A stretch of DNA of 64,000 nt from Argopecten irradians (Eukaryota > Mollusca > Bivalvia > Pectinida > Pectinidae): the NCBI RefSeq assembly GCF_041381155.1, contig NC_091146.1:124001-188000 (forward strand). The letters run 5' to 3'. The position numbers and the translations under genes are program-made. A model generated the notes under the pieces. That model was not told where the DNA came from. It ran no database searches and worked only from the letters and a program-made list of their open reading frames with translations. Shown one piece after another: positions 32,063 through 43,266 of the stretch; within the stretch, counting starts at the first letter, position 1; each line of letters opens with the position of its first letter.

Positions 32063-32776
32063 TGACTGTCATAACCCCTGACATCACCTGAAATGCTCGT
32101 GTGGTGGGGTGGTGAAGAATTTCTTTTGTCTACCTATACCGGAAAAAAACCTGCTGAAGAGACTGACAAGTCACCGCATTTCTAGCAAGTCACTGTACAT
32201 GTTGTGCTTTTTTAAACTACGGAATACTACCCACGCTATATATATTATATAATGTCTAGAGTGAATATATCAGTCTTGATCGTCTATGTTCATAAACGGT
32301 ATTTATGTATAAGTACATAAATTTTGACTCAAACGCAAAAATATACCGCAAAAACTAAAAGAATTTATTTAAAAAATGGGCCTATGGGATATAACAGCTG
32401 TGATGTTGACTCTCAAGCAAATGACATAGCACCAAGATCATGAACTAGAATTTAGTTTTCACTTAGCCAATCATAAATGATGTAACAATTTAAGTCAAGA
32501 TGTCCACAGCTGAAATACCCCCAGGAAGAAAGAAAAATATCAAATGAGTTAAATAGCTGGGTTACATAAGTATGGTACGTATGTACCTGATAATTTAACA
32601 AAAACATTCTTAACGTATATACATACAAAAAACTACCTTTTGTACCATAGGGACCAAAACAGATGATGCATGATGCTGATACACATATCAAACAAAATTA
32701 TGTGACAAGACTACAGATAATTGTACAACTATGTGACAAGAATGAGTTACAGTAAAATTGATGACACATTGAGTAA
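32063..32776. other. No gene seen
   Basis: AT-rich. One 79-codon minus-strand frame (32452-32691) is Tyr/Cys-rich by composition, with no domain or splice context. Confidence 0.45.
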
Positions 32777-33530
32777 CTGCGGTTGCCACTAGACACTATT
32801 GAAGTGATGGAAACTGTGATTACCACAAGACATTATCAAAGGGCTGGAAACTTGGATTACCACAAAACACTATCAAGGGGCTGTCAACTACGGTTAACAC
32901 TAGACACTATCAAAGGGCTGGCAACTGCGATTACCACTAGGCACTATCAAAGTGCTGGCAACTGATTACGACTAGGCACTATCAAAGGGCTGGCAACTGA
33001 GATTACCACTAGGCACTATCAAAGGGCTGGCAACTGCGATTACCACTAGGCACTATCAAAGGGCTGGCAACTGTGGTTACCACTAACACTATTGAAGGTC
33101 CAGCAACTGCGGTTACCACCAAGATACTAGTAAATGGCTGGCAACTGCGGTTACCACCAAGATAGTAGTAAATGGCTGGCAACTGCGGTTACTACTAACA
33201 CTATCAAAGGTCTGGCAACTGCTAAACCATTAGATATTAACAACATGCTTGCAACTGCTTACCACTAGACATTTTCGAAAGGATGGCAACTGCAATCCAT
33301 CACTACTCATTATTAAAGGGCTGGCAAGTGCGGTTACCACTAGTGATACTAACAAAGACTAGCAACTGTGGTTACCACTAGATTCCAGGAAATGGGTTGC
33401 AACCGCGGTTACCACTAGATATTAAACAAACAAAAAAAGACTGTCAACTATGGTTACCACTAGACACTAGAAAAGAGATTGGCAACTGCGGTTACGACTA
33501 CACACTAGAAAATGGGTTGGCAACTGCGTT
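32777..33530 (+). repeat. Minisatellite, about twenty ~37-bp units
   Basis: Units read roughly TTACCACTAGGCACTATCAA then AGGGCTGGCAACTGCGA. The best-preserved block is 32880-33070; units to the right vary in length and sequence. It contains no coding signal. Confidence 0.85.
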
Positions 33531-33611
33531 ATTGTAACGTCGACCGCCTACATGTTAGCGACGACAAGACGTGTAAGTTCTTTTTGGGATGAAATGTGGT
33601 GCAATAAACTA

Positions 33612-33830
33612 CAGTGGAACCTCTTAAAACCGAACCTTCTCAAAACCGATCACCTCTAGAAACCGAACATGATGTCATGTAAGGAATGAATTCCTCTGTA
33701 TTAATAGTATATAAAACTTCCCAAAACCGATCCCTCCCAATTCCGAATACCGGACCGTTTTTGAGATCGGAATAGTCAAATGTAACTAAAATACACTTCT
33801 GAAAACCGGCCTTACCTGAGCGACACCAAT
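33612..33830 (+). mobile_element. pogo/Tigger-like DNA transposon end, relic
   Basis: CAGTGGAACCTCTTAAAACC follows a TA dinucleotide, as expected for a pogo-group terminal repeat inserted at TA. CTCAAAACCGATCACCTCT-like imperfect repeats follow (CCAAAACCGATCCCTCCC, GAAAACCGGCC). No transposase is present; the right end was not identified. Confidence 0.45.
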
Positions 33831-34307
33831 AGATTGCATTGAGGTCTGATCAACCGACCGTGAAATACACACATACCTGTACCATAGTTGTTGCATGCCA
33901 TGTCCTTGGCATGTATACCGATGAGAAGGCTATAGGTACACAGTAATTATACCCGAGATGGTGGTGTAATTATTTAATCATGACTATTGTTTAGATATCT
34001 AACGAAGGTTTACTATGTGCACGCAGTTTGTTTACTGCAGGAAAACAAACAGAGCTAGTAATAAAGAGAAAGTTTCGTATTCAAATCACACGTTTTTTTT
34101 ATTTACATATGTAGTTGTCGGATAACGTAAATTATCTGTATGAAGAAGCCGAAGCCACGTATTGTTTAAGAAAATGACTGTCATATAATGACCGGCATCG
34201 ACTGATCATCGTGTAATTAGACCATATAATTTGATTCTTGAGGTAACCGGAAGCGATTGGTCGTATGTAGGTTGCAGACGAGAACATCCCAAAGAACATT
34301 CACGCAA
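33831..34307. other. No gene seen
   Basis: Mixed-composition DNA with no exon or repeat I recognise, directly upstream of a LINE fragment that begins abruptly. Confidence 0.45.
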
Positions 34308-35070
34308 CTAGGGACTGCGTCTGGCACTTGGAGCTTTTCGAACAACACCTGTGAAGAGTCTCCATGTGGAAGCTAATGAACCATCTCTAGACGATCGACG
34401 AAAGAAATTATCCTTACAGTATGCTGCTCAACTGAAATCCAATCCCAAAAACCCCGCATTCCATCTTGTATTTAATCCACAACACCAAGACATATTCAGA
34501 CAAAATCAAAAGCTCATACCAACATTTGGCATCAGAATTTCAAAGTTTTTTCAGGAACTAAATATAAATTTCGACACCATTGACGAGTACACCATATCGG
34601 ATGTACCACCATGGCTCATTCAAACACCTTATATCAATTTATCTTTGCATGAGAGGGCAAAGTCCAGTGCATTACCCAAAGTACATAAATCCCCCTTTCG
34701 GGAGTGCATCAGGACTTTCCCTGATCATGTCAAGATCTACACTGACGGCTCAAAAGATGGTGATAAAGTTGCGGCAGCATGCTGTACATCTAATCACTGT
34801 TCCTCTATCCGACTTCCAGATGTTGCCTCCATTTTCTCTTGCGGAATTTTTTTTCTCTGCGGAAGCTTGTGCTATCGGTCTGGCTCTTGACCACATCGAA
34901 GAACACCGCATTGAAAAGGCAATCATCTGTTCAGACTCTCTTTCGGTTCTTCAGGCTTTGAAATCAAGAAACCCTAGAAATACTCTAAATTCAAAATCTT
35001 TTAATCCGAACCTTTCGATTATCTTCTAAAACTCAAATTACTTATCTCTGGATTCCCAGTCATGTGGGTA
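34308..35070 (+). mobile_element. I-like LINE fragment: post-RT region and RNase H
   Basis: Reads GLRLALGAFRTTPVKSLHVE, the conserved segment behind LINE reverse transcriptase, then a ~110-residue connector and an RNase H start VKIYTDGSKDGDKVAAACC. A duplicated ~20-bp block near 34840 shifts the frame; the next frame continues EACAIGLALDHIEEH and CSDSLSVLQALKSRNPRN. Then SWIPSHVG-like sequence runs to 35070, where the element stops. The RNase H Asp/Glu/Asp ligands (TDGS, AEA, SDS) are all visible. Same family as 5565-6148. Truncated at both ends. Confidence 0.8.
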
Positions 35071-35081
35071 TTACCCTAGTG

Positions 35082-35231
35082 TTCCACTATACAAGAAGAC
35101 ACAACATAAATATACCGCAGTCTCCCAAAACACTCACCTCGCACAATATACAAGCAACACACCGCATGCATGGGAGGCCGTCCTTACATGACCATAGCTG
35201 TTAATAGGACGTTAATTAATCAAACAAACAA
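35082..35231 (+). mobile_element. Truncated retroposon with 14-bp target duplication
   Basis: The last ~150 bp of the ~530-bp retroposon (TTCCACTATACAAGAAGACA to the (CAAA)n tail) is flanked by GTATTACCCTAGTG at 35068-35081 and 35232-35245. It sits exactly at the junction between the LINE fragment and the minisatellite. Confidence 0.9.
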
Positions 35232-35256
35232 GTATTACCCTAGTGGAAAAAAACAC

Positions 35257-35545
35257 TGGTATTCCAGCGGTAAAATCTGCCGGTATTCCACTGGTATGCC
35301 ATTGGTAATTCCACTGGTATGCCAATGGAATTCCACTGGTATGCCACTGGTAAATTCTGCCGGCATTCCAGTGGCATGCCAATGGTATTCCAGTGGCATA
35401 CCAATGGTATTCCAGTGAAACCAATGGTATTCCAGTGGCATACCAATGAAATTCCAGTGGTATTATAACAACATTCCAGTAGATAAGAAGATATACCATC
35501 AACATCACAATGAAATACCACTGGTATATCAATGGTATACCAGTG
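35257..35545 (+). repeat. Self-complementary minisatellite
   Basis: Variants of the 13-mer GGTATNCCANTGG in both senses, about 22 bp apart (ATTCCAGTGGCATACCAATG). CCACTGG and CCAGTGG are near-palindromic, so the array can fold on itself. The Trp/His/Ile-rich frames on both strands are repeat readings. Confidence 0.8.
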
Positions 35546-35599
35546 AAGTGCCATGCATTTGTTAAACAGTGACAAACCACATATCCATGTCAACGTCAT

Positions 35600-36097
35600 A
35601 TTAACGTCCTATTAACAGCTATGGTCATGTAAGGACGGCCTCCCATGTATGCGGTGTGTTGCGTGTATGTTGTGCGAGGTGAGAGTACTGGGAGACTGCG
35701 GTATGTTCGTGTTGTGTCTTCTTGTATAGTGGAACTGTTGCCCTTTTTATAGTGCTATATAAGCATGCCGCCGAAGACACCAAGCAACACACCCCACCTG
35801 GTCACATTATACTGACAACGAGCGAACCAGTCGTCCCACTCCCTGTATGCTGAACGCTAAGCAGGAGCAGAAACTACCACTTTTATAGACTTTGGTGTGT
35901 CTCGGCCAGGGGACAGAACCCAGAGCCTTCCTCACAGGGGCGAACGCTCAACTCAAGGCCAAAAGTGAGGCAGTGCCAACGGAGGCATTAGGAAAGATAA
36001 AGTCAGTTAGGAAGAAGAGAAAAGATAAGATCCTAAATTTAGTCGCCTTTTACGATGGCAGCAGGTACAATTCTAACGCCCTACCTGCAGGGCCAAG
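35600..36097 (-). mobile_element. Nearly full-length retroposon
   Basis: Minus-orientation copy from ATTAACGTCCTATTAACAGC to CCTACCTGCAGGGCC. The (GTTT)n tail is absent at the left edge, and short deletions are seen at about 35760 and 36055. Target duplication not found. Confidence 0.8.
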
Positions 36098-36200
36098 CAC
36101 GTTCTGGTGATCTTTCAAATTGGCCAATCAAATTACTGTTTCCAGGAAATTTTGGAAGTGAATTTCAGGAACCGAAATAGTTTGAAAGTCAGAATTATTT
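36098..36200 (+). mobile_element. MITE fragment, CAATCTGATT family
   Basis: AATTGGCCAATCAAATTACT, GAATTTCAGGAACCGAAATA and GTCAGAATTATTTTCTTTAA match the centre of the 43267 element. Confidence 0.5.
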
Positions 36201-38880
36201 TCTTTAATAGTACATCTCAACGAAAGCTTGCTTCATGGACCTTACAGTAATTACACATTATACTATACCCGAAACAATGATCAAGTTCTAATTTTCTATG
36301 ATGAAATTTTCAATGGTATTAGAGGATTTTATAAGATGAGAATCAGTATTTTGGTGATTTTAATAAATGATTATTGACCCTAAGCTTGATTGTTAATCTA
36401 CAAAAACATAAATAATCGCAACTAAATAAAGTAATTAGAATGTTAAAAATGTATTTTGGTATAATGACACAATATGAGAAATGAATCCTGTACTAAAAGG
36501 TTCACCTGGCGTATAAAAGAACCCACATAAACTGGCTAGACTAGATTATATTCTTAAACATGATAGTTTTTACCAAGGTTCTCACATCTTCAGTCAATTG
36601 AAAACCAGGGTTTTACCGCTCGGATCACTCGCCTTCTCAGTAACCCATATGTTTTAAAAATTTTCGTGGTAAAGGTTTTGGAAGTTCAATAATTTTTTCA
36701 TTGTAGTGGTCAATGGTTTAAAATCTGATTTTAACAATAGATAATATGAAACTACAGTATAATCCCATGGTTGTATCATGCTTTTTAAACTATCAATCAG
36801 ACCTTGAAATTCTTATAAATTTGACATTAATGAAATTTTTTTTGGATAACCATCATGATAAAAATTAGGGGTAAAAAATTCAACTCGAGTCCAAATCCAA
36901 AATCTGATCTAACGACTTAATGGCAATTCTGGAGAAAATACCATTAATAAATCTAAATGATTAAACATTTTAGAAAACTCAATCAATAACTAAGACCATG
37001 TTCATTTTATATTTCACGGATCTGAGAAAAAAATTCAATTGAAGAAGAATTAAGAAAACATAAAAATAAATGGTAATAGTTATACTTTGGCCAAATGGAT
37101 TAACTCCCTAGAAAAACCTAACTATTTTTTAATTTAGAATCCGTAATTATGACAATAAAAAATAATTATACAACCCTTAACCAAAAGATAATGTTTAACA
37201 ATTGTTAATGATCAAAAGAAATTCTTACCAGAAACCTTAAAATTTTTTGAAAACTTGATAAGCAACAAATTACAAGTTACATGAACTTTGTTAATCTTTC
37301 AACTTTTATCCTGATTTTGTACCTAAATTATTCAGTCAAGCAACTGGAAATAACTCTATATCGATAGGTATTTTGTTCTTTAAAGGATAACTGAAAGATT
37401 TTCAAATACGCATTATGGTTAAAATGAAAAATAATAAAAAAATGGTTCGGATATTGTTTTACCCAATTCTTTAAAATATTTTTTAAATATTAGGACATAA
37501 ATTCTTATATCTTTAAATTACACACATTTTTCACTGATAATCCGAACTTTTCAATAATAAAGAAATAACAAGTGGTATCATCTATTGAATTATTACACAT
37601 TTTGAAGGTACAACAAGTTACGGACAAATAAAAGTATTCAAGACCTATAATCTTTTCCAACAATATTTATAATTATTAGCATCTAGTAAATACAATAGTA
37701 CAGATATTAAAAAGTGCTAAATAAACTTTACCACAATAATTTATCTAAATTAATTGGCAACATTTCAAACTGGTTTTATTGATCGACCTACAATAGGTGA
37801 AAATACAAGGATTGATCTACGATATTATGTGCAATACACTGAGGAAAACAATATCTGGCCTCTTGACTTTTAATTGATTATCGAAAAAGTCAGAACTCGA
37901 TTCTGTTACATGAACTTCGTTTTTAAATAGAACTCTTGATTATTTTAAATTTATTCTTAAAGTCCCAACATTATAAAATGGATTAATACCTTTTTCAAAC
38001 CAATACATCAAATATCGGCTAAATAAAACATCTAAGCATATTTGTTATGTTGAAACAGATTCCTCTCATAATAGGTTTCATTTTACAATTTTAATCTTAT
38101 GTGCTGAAATTTTATCAATCATACTTAGAACATAAAAATTGTAAACATAAAGTATATTACATTGAAAACAAATCACAAATTAAATTGCACATTTTGTGAT
38201 CCACACATCTGTAATTTTAGATGGCTCTTGATAAAAAATCTTTTGATAAACAAACGCTAAACCTTTTTATAAACTTTTTTGGTGTATACTGTCATTTAAC
38301 AAATGAATACTCCAAGACCCAAAATAGTATGGATTTCAATATGAAATAAGTTTAGTAATAACAATTTGTAATAATTTTTTTAGATTAAAAACTTTGACGC
38401 TTAACCTATTCCATTAATACGATGTAGAAATCCTGTCAAATAATTAAGTTAAATTCTGACAAGATTGGACTTGTAAAAAACTCAAATTTTGACATATTTC
38501 AGCCTGGATCAAACAAAAGAATCCTTAACCAATAGGATAAAATAGTTGTTATTAAATCTTTACTTATATCACATTAACCATTTATTTATCGCACTGACTT
38601 CCAATGCCAGACGATCGATATATCAACAATATTTGTTACGAATTTACCTTGGTGTGGAATAGTAAACCTGATCAAGTGAAATTTAGGACAACTTAATCTT
38701 ACTTTTTACAATAAACAATATTTATTTTAACTGTAAATGTCTTGAAGCAGTATCCTTGCCTAATTGGTAAAATAAAACCACATCAAATTTGAACATAAAG
38801 CTCATAAAATTTTGATAATGTCAATAGTAACTTAAAAAATAAACAACAGGTTGACCTTGTATAAATATTTTGATAAACAG
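36201..38880 (+). mobile_element. Decayed L1/Tx1-like LINE (endonuclease to reverse transcriptase)
   Basis: Although rich in A and T and full of stops, translated pieces line up in the order of a LINE ORF2. There is a GDFN-like endonuclease trace near 36360, then NPHKLARLDYIL (~36530) and a RSDHS-like trace (~36620). The reverse transcriptase start QTGFIDRPTIGENTRIDL lies at ~37770, with a YTEENNI word and an IDF-like block after it. FDK-TLNLFINFFGVYCHLTN lies at ~38240, and IGKIVVIKSLL, LPMPDDRYINNICYEF and VWNSKPDQVK at ~38540-38690. The catalytic YADD box was not found in readable form. The base changes look biased to A/T. No target duplication or tail was identified; the right edge near 38880 is a guess. 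Confidence 0.7.
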
Positions 38881-39639
38881 GCCCATATAACCTCTCGTCT
38901 AACCGGAGTCTGAAGCCAGAAGTAGGTGTGTTGCAGTAAAAAAAAGGAAGAAAAGAAGAGCAAAAAACCTATATTCAAGCCACCAGGACCTTCTCCCCCT
39001 GGATACGAGATGCAAACCCACGGCAGAACAGGTTTGCTTCAAATTGGAGCTACTGTGAAGTGGTGTGCATCCGCAAGAGACCAGTGCAACCCAGTCTCGG
39101 GACGTGGACCCAGCTTTCATGGAGACCTAAAAAATCACACTGTACATGTGCGTTGTAATATCTAAATATTTTGAAGTGTTTTGTTAATTGCTCTTATTTT
39201 GACATATTTTGGGATCTAGGCTGACATTATAATACTTCAATGAACACCTTGTCAGGTGAGTGCAGTATTTTATATTTAGTTTGACAATGTTATCTCCTAT
39301 TAGAATATTCCTTGTCTGTTTACGTTATAGTCAAAATGGATCTCGCACGTGGAAAGAAAGTATTGAATTACATAGCATATACTTTTAATTTAACTGTATA
39401 TATCCTTTATATGGTTTTCCTAGAAACTTTATTTGAGAAAACAGAAAGTACTAACCATTTTATTATCATTCACGTCTTGGGTATTTAATGCAGTAGATCT
39501 AGAGCCGGTGAAGTGTTAGTAATGTTACACCTTGAACAACGAGCGTTCGACTGATTGCACATATGTGTGGTTCACGCGCTTTATATAGGGGTCGGGTACC
39601 AAGCAGAGTTAAAACAAAATGGCGACTGTGAGGTTGTGC
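38881..39639. other. No assignable gene
   Basis: A plus-strand frame (38926-39165) has a Lys-rich start and a GPSPPGYEMQTHGR-type middle; it ends in ordinary sequence and has no recognised domain. The remainder is AT-rich. Confidence 0.35.
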
Positions 39640-39880
39640 CATACTTTTTGTGGCATCAATAACCAAGTGTCCTTGAAGCCTAGTATTGGGCCTACATGTA
39701 GCATGCTCCAATGAAGGATTACAAAGTTTGTCAATGCTTGACCAATTCATCAAAGGTCACAGGTGTCAAACAGGCCAATAATTATTTGATAAATTCTCCT
39801 CAATAAATAGTGGACCTACATGGAGGGCTACCAAGTTTGCTCAAATGAATGACCTTTACAAATTTATAATGATAAAGATT
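39640..39880 (+). mobile_element. Decayed units of the GGTCATCTGAC-subfamily array
   Basis: CCTAGTATTGGGCCTACATG, AAGGTCACAGGTGTCAAACA and GAATGACCTTTAC repeat the pattern of the ~143-bp unit at 9700-11050 with many substitutions. Two units; no hairpins are left. Confidence 0.55.
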
Positions 39881-40774
39881 GTGTATTGCATGAAAAACTG
39901 AACAAAAATATAATATAAAAAATACCTTTGAATCTTACATGTTACTCTATTATAACAATATGGACTGAAAGTACCAGGTAGTGTGCGTCTGATTCGGGCT
40001 CATGTTTGCACACTGAGATAAGCACAATTAATAAAACAGCTAAATAATCCCTGAAGTATGCTACACAAAAGCATGTAAAAGTTAGTTTGTAACATTTGTG
40101 TCGTGTAATAGTGTACTACCAATTATGGACTTTCAGCTCTCAGTCATAATTAAATTTTACCAAGGCTGTATAACACCATATGGACCGAATCAGAGATCTC
40201 ATTTTAATATCAGATATGATCTGATCTAAATCTAAGATAACTAGATCTAAGATAACACTTTTATATCTAGATCTAAGATAACACTTTCTATGTATTCCAT
40301 GTTACATTTGTTTCATTATAACGGTATTTCGTACGTACGTATACCTTGTAAGTACGCCGTACCGTAACGTTTAGCCTAGCCACTGTACTGTAAAGTTTTG
40401 ACATATCATGATCTCGCAACGACCATCGGGTTAGTTGTAATCAATTCGCCGTAAACCATGTACCAACAGCGCGATTTCGCCAGATTGCAAGTGAAGTAAA
40501 TGTTACCTAAAACATCTAAACAAATAATGACATCGGTATAATAGTGTGACCGACGTCCATTTATACAACAAACATTAGCCTACAGATCGTTTCGTGACAG
40601 TAACGTTACCCCGTTGGGGCCCCTTCGTGGGTATGTTGCGGAAAAGGCATACTTTCACGAATTTGTCAGTGGGTGACATATCTTTTTTCATAATTCCCAA
40701 ATGATAAAGACATATAAAATATCATCTGAAGCTTGAATATCAAATAACATGTTTAAAAATATAAACTAACGTAC
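39881..40774. other. No gene seen
   Basis: Contains a triplicated AGATCTAAGATAACACTTTT-like run (~40220-40285) and otherwise nothing recognisable. If the minus-strand exon at 40775-40801 is real, this is its first intron. Confidence 0.4.
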
Positions 40775-40801
40775 CGTATCGCTTGTGTTACTTTCAGCCA
40801 T
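40775..40801 (-). CDS. Candidate first coding exon (nine codons)
   Basis: On the minus strand CACGATGGCTGAAAGT gives an initiator in good context and MAESNTSDT, followed at once by a donor GTACGT (40774-40769). Upstream on that strand lie TCACGTGACC (E-box, ~40850) and GGAAACCCCGCC, compatible with a promoter. Host gene of unknown identity; the next exon was not found. Low to moderate confidence because nine codons carry little information. Confidence 0.3.
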
Positions 40802-40845
40802 CGTGGTTGTGTTTACTGATGAAACTGCCTCGATTTCAAATTGGT

Positions 40846-40856
40846 CACGTGATAAT
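40846..40856. promoter_or_regulatory. E-box-like CACGTG near candidate start
   Basis: GGTCACGTGAT is a palindromic bHLH-type site lying about 45 bp upstream of the candidate ATG at 40801 on the minus strand. A similar site occurs at 55683. Support comes only from position. Confidence 0.25.
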
Positions 40857-41019
40857 TTTAGCGCTAAATATAGGCGGGGTTTCCCAACTTTACCGAGTGG
40901 TCAAGCTGGACATTGGGATCGACTATAAATATGAGGATAACACAGAAATGTATCTGGGAATGTTAAAAACATGTACACTCAACGAAAAGAAGAACAGTTT
41001 CACTGTGATGTCCCTTTAA

Positions 41020-41749
41020 AGAATTTCACCTCTTATATATGTTCACTCTGTGAAATACATGCTTCTCTCAGATTTAAGCATCTAGTTGAAATCACTTGTA
41101 TAATCCATTATTGAAATACCTATACTTTGAATTTTATTTCTAAATTTGTCATTCGAATGTAATTATGACAGGTCATTTATACTTTCACTTTAATAAGTAA
41201 CATCATGACACCTTGTACAATGTTGCTATAGGTAATGTTTTGCATAGGGCCATATACTGTACCTTACATTTTGTTTTTTTCACATTTGTAGTTAAGGTGG
41301 CTTATGATATAATTATCTCCATTGGATAGTGTAACCATTTCATTCTATTACTTGTTTTTCTTCACTATTGTTCGTTATGTTCATTGATCATATCTACTTT
41401 GTACATCTTGTAAGTCCTCATTTTGAGTTTTCCACTCTCATGAACCCACGCTTAAAATTTTGATAAAATTTTAATATTTTTGGGGGCGGATGTTCTGTAT
41501 TAGTGTATACGGGTGTCATGAGAGGGGAGATAACTCGTATGAGCATATAAAAAAAGTTTGTTATTACCTCCCTTTATGTGAACTCTCCAGAAGGAGATAG
41601 TTTTTGTAATGGAATGGAGAATAAATGTGACGCATAACAGATGGAGGAGTTTCTCGTCATTTTCCCGTCCGAATAAACCCTCACAGCAGCCAAGCGAGTC
41701 GCCGACACTGGGCACCTGATTACCCCCTTGCTGCAATACAATGATTAGT
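41020..41749. other. No gene seen
   Basis: AT-rich. A minus-strand open frame from 41500 is continuous with the LINE ORF1 fragment side but shows no recognised domain of its own. Confidence 0.4.
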
Positions 41750-41755
41750 GTGGTT

Positions 41756-41960
41756 TTACACACACAGTGAGGCCGGCAAAACTGGTGGTTCCAAGGAGGT
41801 GTCTGCTTGTTGCTTGCGAAAAACCTCTATTAGGAGATCACCTGATCCCAAAGACTTAACAGATTTGACATCGCCGGCAATGCCTTTGATGCCCTTTCGC
41901 AATATTAAGGGTGATAAACCTACAGTGGTCTTGCTGCTCGGTGTAGAGGACATGACCAGA
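41756..41960 (-). mobile_element. LINE ORF1 fragment (I/Nimb-like)
   Basis: Minus-strand reading LSPLILRKGIKGIAGDVKSV then KSLGSGDLLIEVFRKQQAD resembles the RRM-like nucleic-acid-binding segment of LINE ORF1 proteins (KGI.G.AG..KSVK.LRSGDLL.EV). Truncated on both sides. It may be part of the same family as the RNase H fragments at 5.6 and 34 kb. Confidence 0.6.
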
Positions 41961-42267
41961 AACTGTGGAAATGTGTTTGTTGTACCGCTTTTTGTTTGTT
42001 GATTTGTGGTTGATTCCTTTTGGTGAGATTTTGGATGTAGTTCTTTTGTTTGTTTTGGGAAGCCATCTTTAAGAGTTTATACTATTCGCTAGCTGTGCCC
42101 CCACCCACCTCGGAGCCCAACAGGGGGACACTCATGATGACATGGATATCCAGTGTCAAAGTGCCAGGGTTACACTTATATCAAGTTTGGCTCTAAAAAA
42201 CACAGATGTGTATACATATATACATTAATGAAAATACATTTCTTCTTCAATTATTTTTTTCCTACAG

Positions 42268-42612
42268 ATGAAACAATGCCCCAGGTCACAAGGGATCTCC
42301 CCACTCCTAACACGGACTCAACAACCAATATCCTAACATCCACCAAGGCCAGTGACTCCAATGGACCTACCACCAAGGCCCTTGACCTGGTCATTTCACA
42401 CCAGGTCACAATGGATCTCACCACCCCTAAAATGGACTCAACCACCAATATCCTTACCACTACCAAGGCCAGTGACTCCAATGGACCCACCACTAAGACC
42501 CTTGACCTGGTCACTTCACAGCACTATCCAGAATCCACATTTGATGGTGTAACTTTTGATATGCACATTAATCATAACCGATATAATCACAGCAATTGTC
42601 ACATCGTTTGAT
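42268..42612 (+). CDS. Thr-rich exon with two 40-residue repeats
   Basis: A strong acceptor (TTATTTTTTTCCTACAG) precedes DETMPQVTRDLPTPNTDST, continuing as two exact-phase 120-bp repeats starting at 42282 and 42402. Each encodes QVT-DL-TP--DSTTNIL followed by T-TKASDSNGPTTK-LDLV. The frame ends at TGA 42609-42611 after FDMHINHNRYNHSNCHIV. Thr/Ser/Asp-rich repeats with no Lys/Arg clusters suggest an O-glycosylated extracellular or mucin-like segment. That is composition-based inference; no signal peptide or further exon was found. The repeat-to-repeat difference is mainly at silent or conservative sites, which favours real coding. Confidence 0.45.
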
Positions 42613-42846
42613 ATGACCCTTAATCAACCAAATAGCAATCCATTGTGTCTTTTAGTTCTAATTCCCTATACATAGCATTTTGATAAAATCAAAGTACTGA
42701 AAGTACTGGGACTTTAGCCTAAAAGAACCGTTACAAATCGAGAATTCTGATTTGATTGATAACATAAATGATAAATCTCAATGTACAACAGCATGGCCAT
42801 CAATTGTTGTCAAGTTGCAATGGTAAAGAAATTTTATATATATAGA
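42588..42846 (+). repeat. 259-bp direct duplication, left copy
   Basis: TCACAGCAATTGTCACATCG through AAAGAAATTTTATATATA recurs at 42951-43208 with about five differences, separated by ~100 bp that include a SINE-like GGGGCGAACCAATCGTCCCA phrase. The left copy overlaps the end of the Thr-rich exon. Confidence 0.9.
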
Positions 42847-42950
42847 GTTGGGACCAAGGGGCGAACCAATCGTCCCACTTGTATTGATATAAGCAGGACA
42901 GACATTTAATCAGATAACCGACTATAGGTTTATGTGAGGTCACAGCATAT

Positions 42951-43208
42951 TCACAGCAATTGTCACATCGTTTGATATGACCCTTAGTCAACCAAATAGC
43001 AATCCATTGTGTCTTTTAGTTCTAATTCCCTATACATAGCATTTTGATAAAATCAAAGTACTGAAAGTAACTGGGACTTTAGCCTAAAAAAACCGTTACA
43101 AATCAAGAATTCTGATTTGATTGATAACATAAATGATAAATCTCAATGTACAACAGCATGGCCATCAATTGTTGTCAAGTTGCAATGGTAAAGAAATTTT
43201 ATATATAG
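42951..43208 (+). repeat. 259-bp direct duplication, right copy
   Basis: Counterpart of 42588-42846, offset by 363 bp. Differences include AGTCAACC for AATCAACC and an added A in GAAAGTAACTGGG. Confidence 0.9.
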
Positions 43209-43266
43209 TTTTTTAGAGTTAATTTTCTATTTCCTTCTACTCAAAACAAAGAACATGCGTTATGCG

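Noticed and set aside
32777-33530. CRISPR-like array (short repeats, regular spacing)
   Set aside because: Units are contiguous with no unique spacers, in a eukaryotic context; minisatellite.
35212-35599. Trp/His/Ile-rich frames of ~120 codons
   Set aside because: Products of the self-complementary minisatellite.
42251-42514. Val/Leu-rich minus-strand frame opposite the Thr-rich exon
   Set aside because: Shadow of the 120-bp coding repeat; no splice context on that strand.
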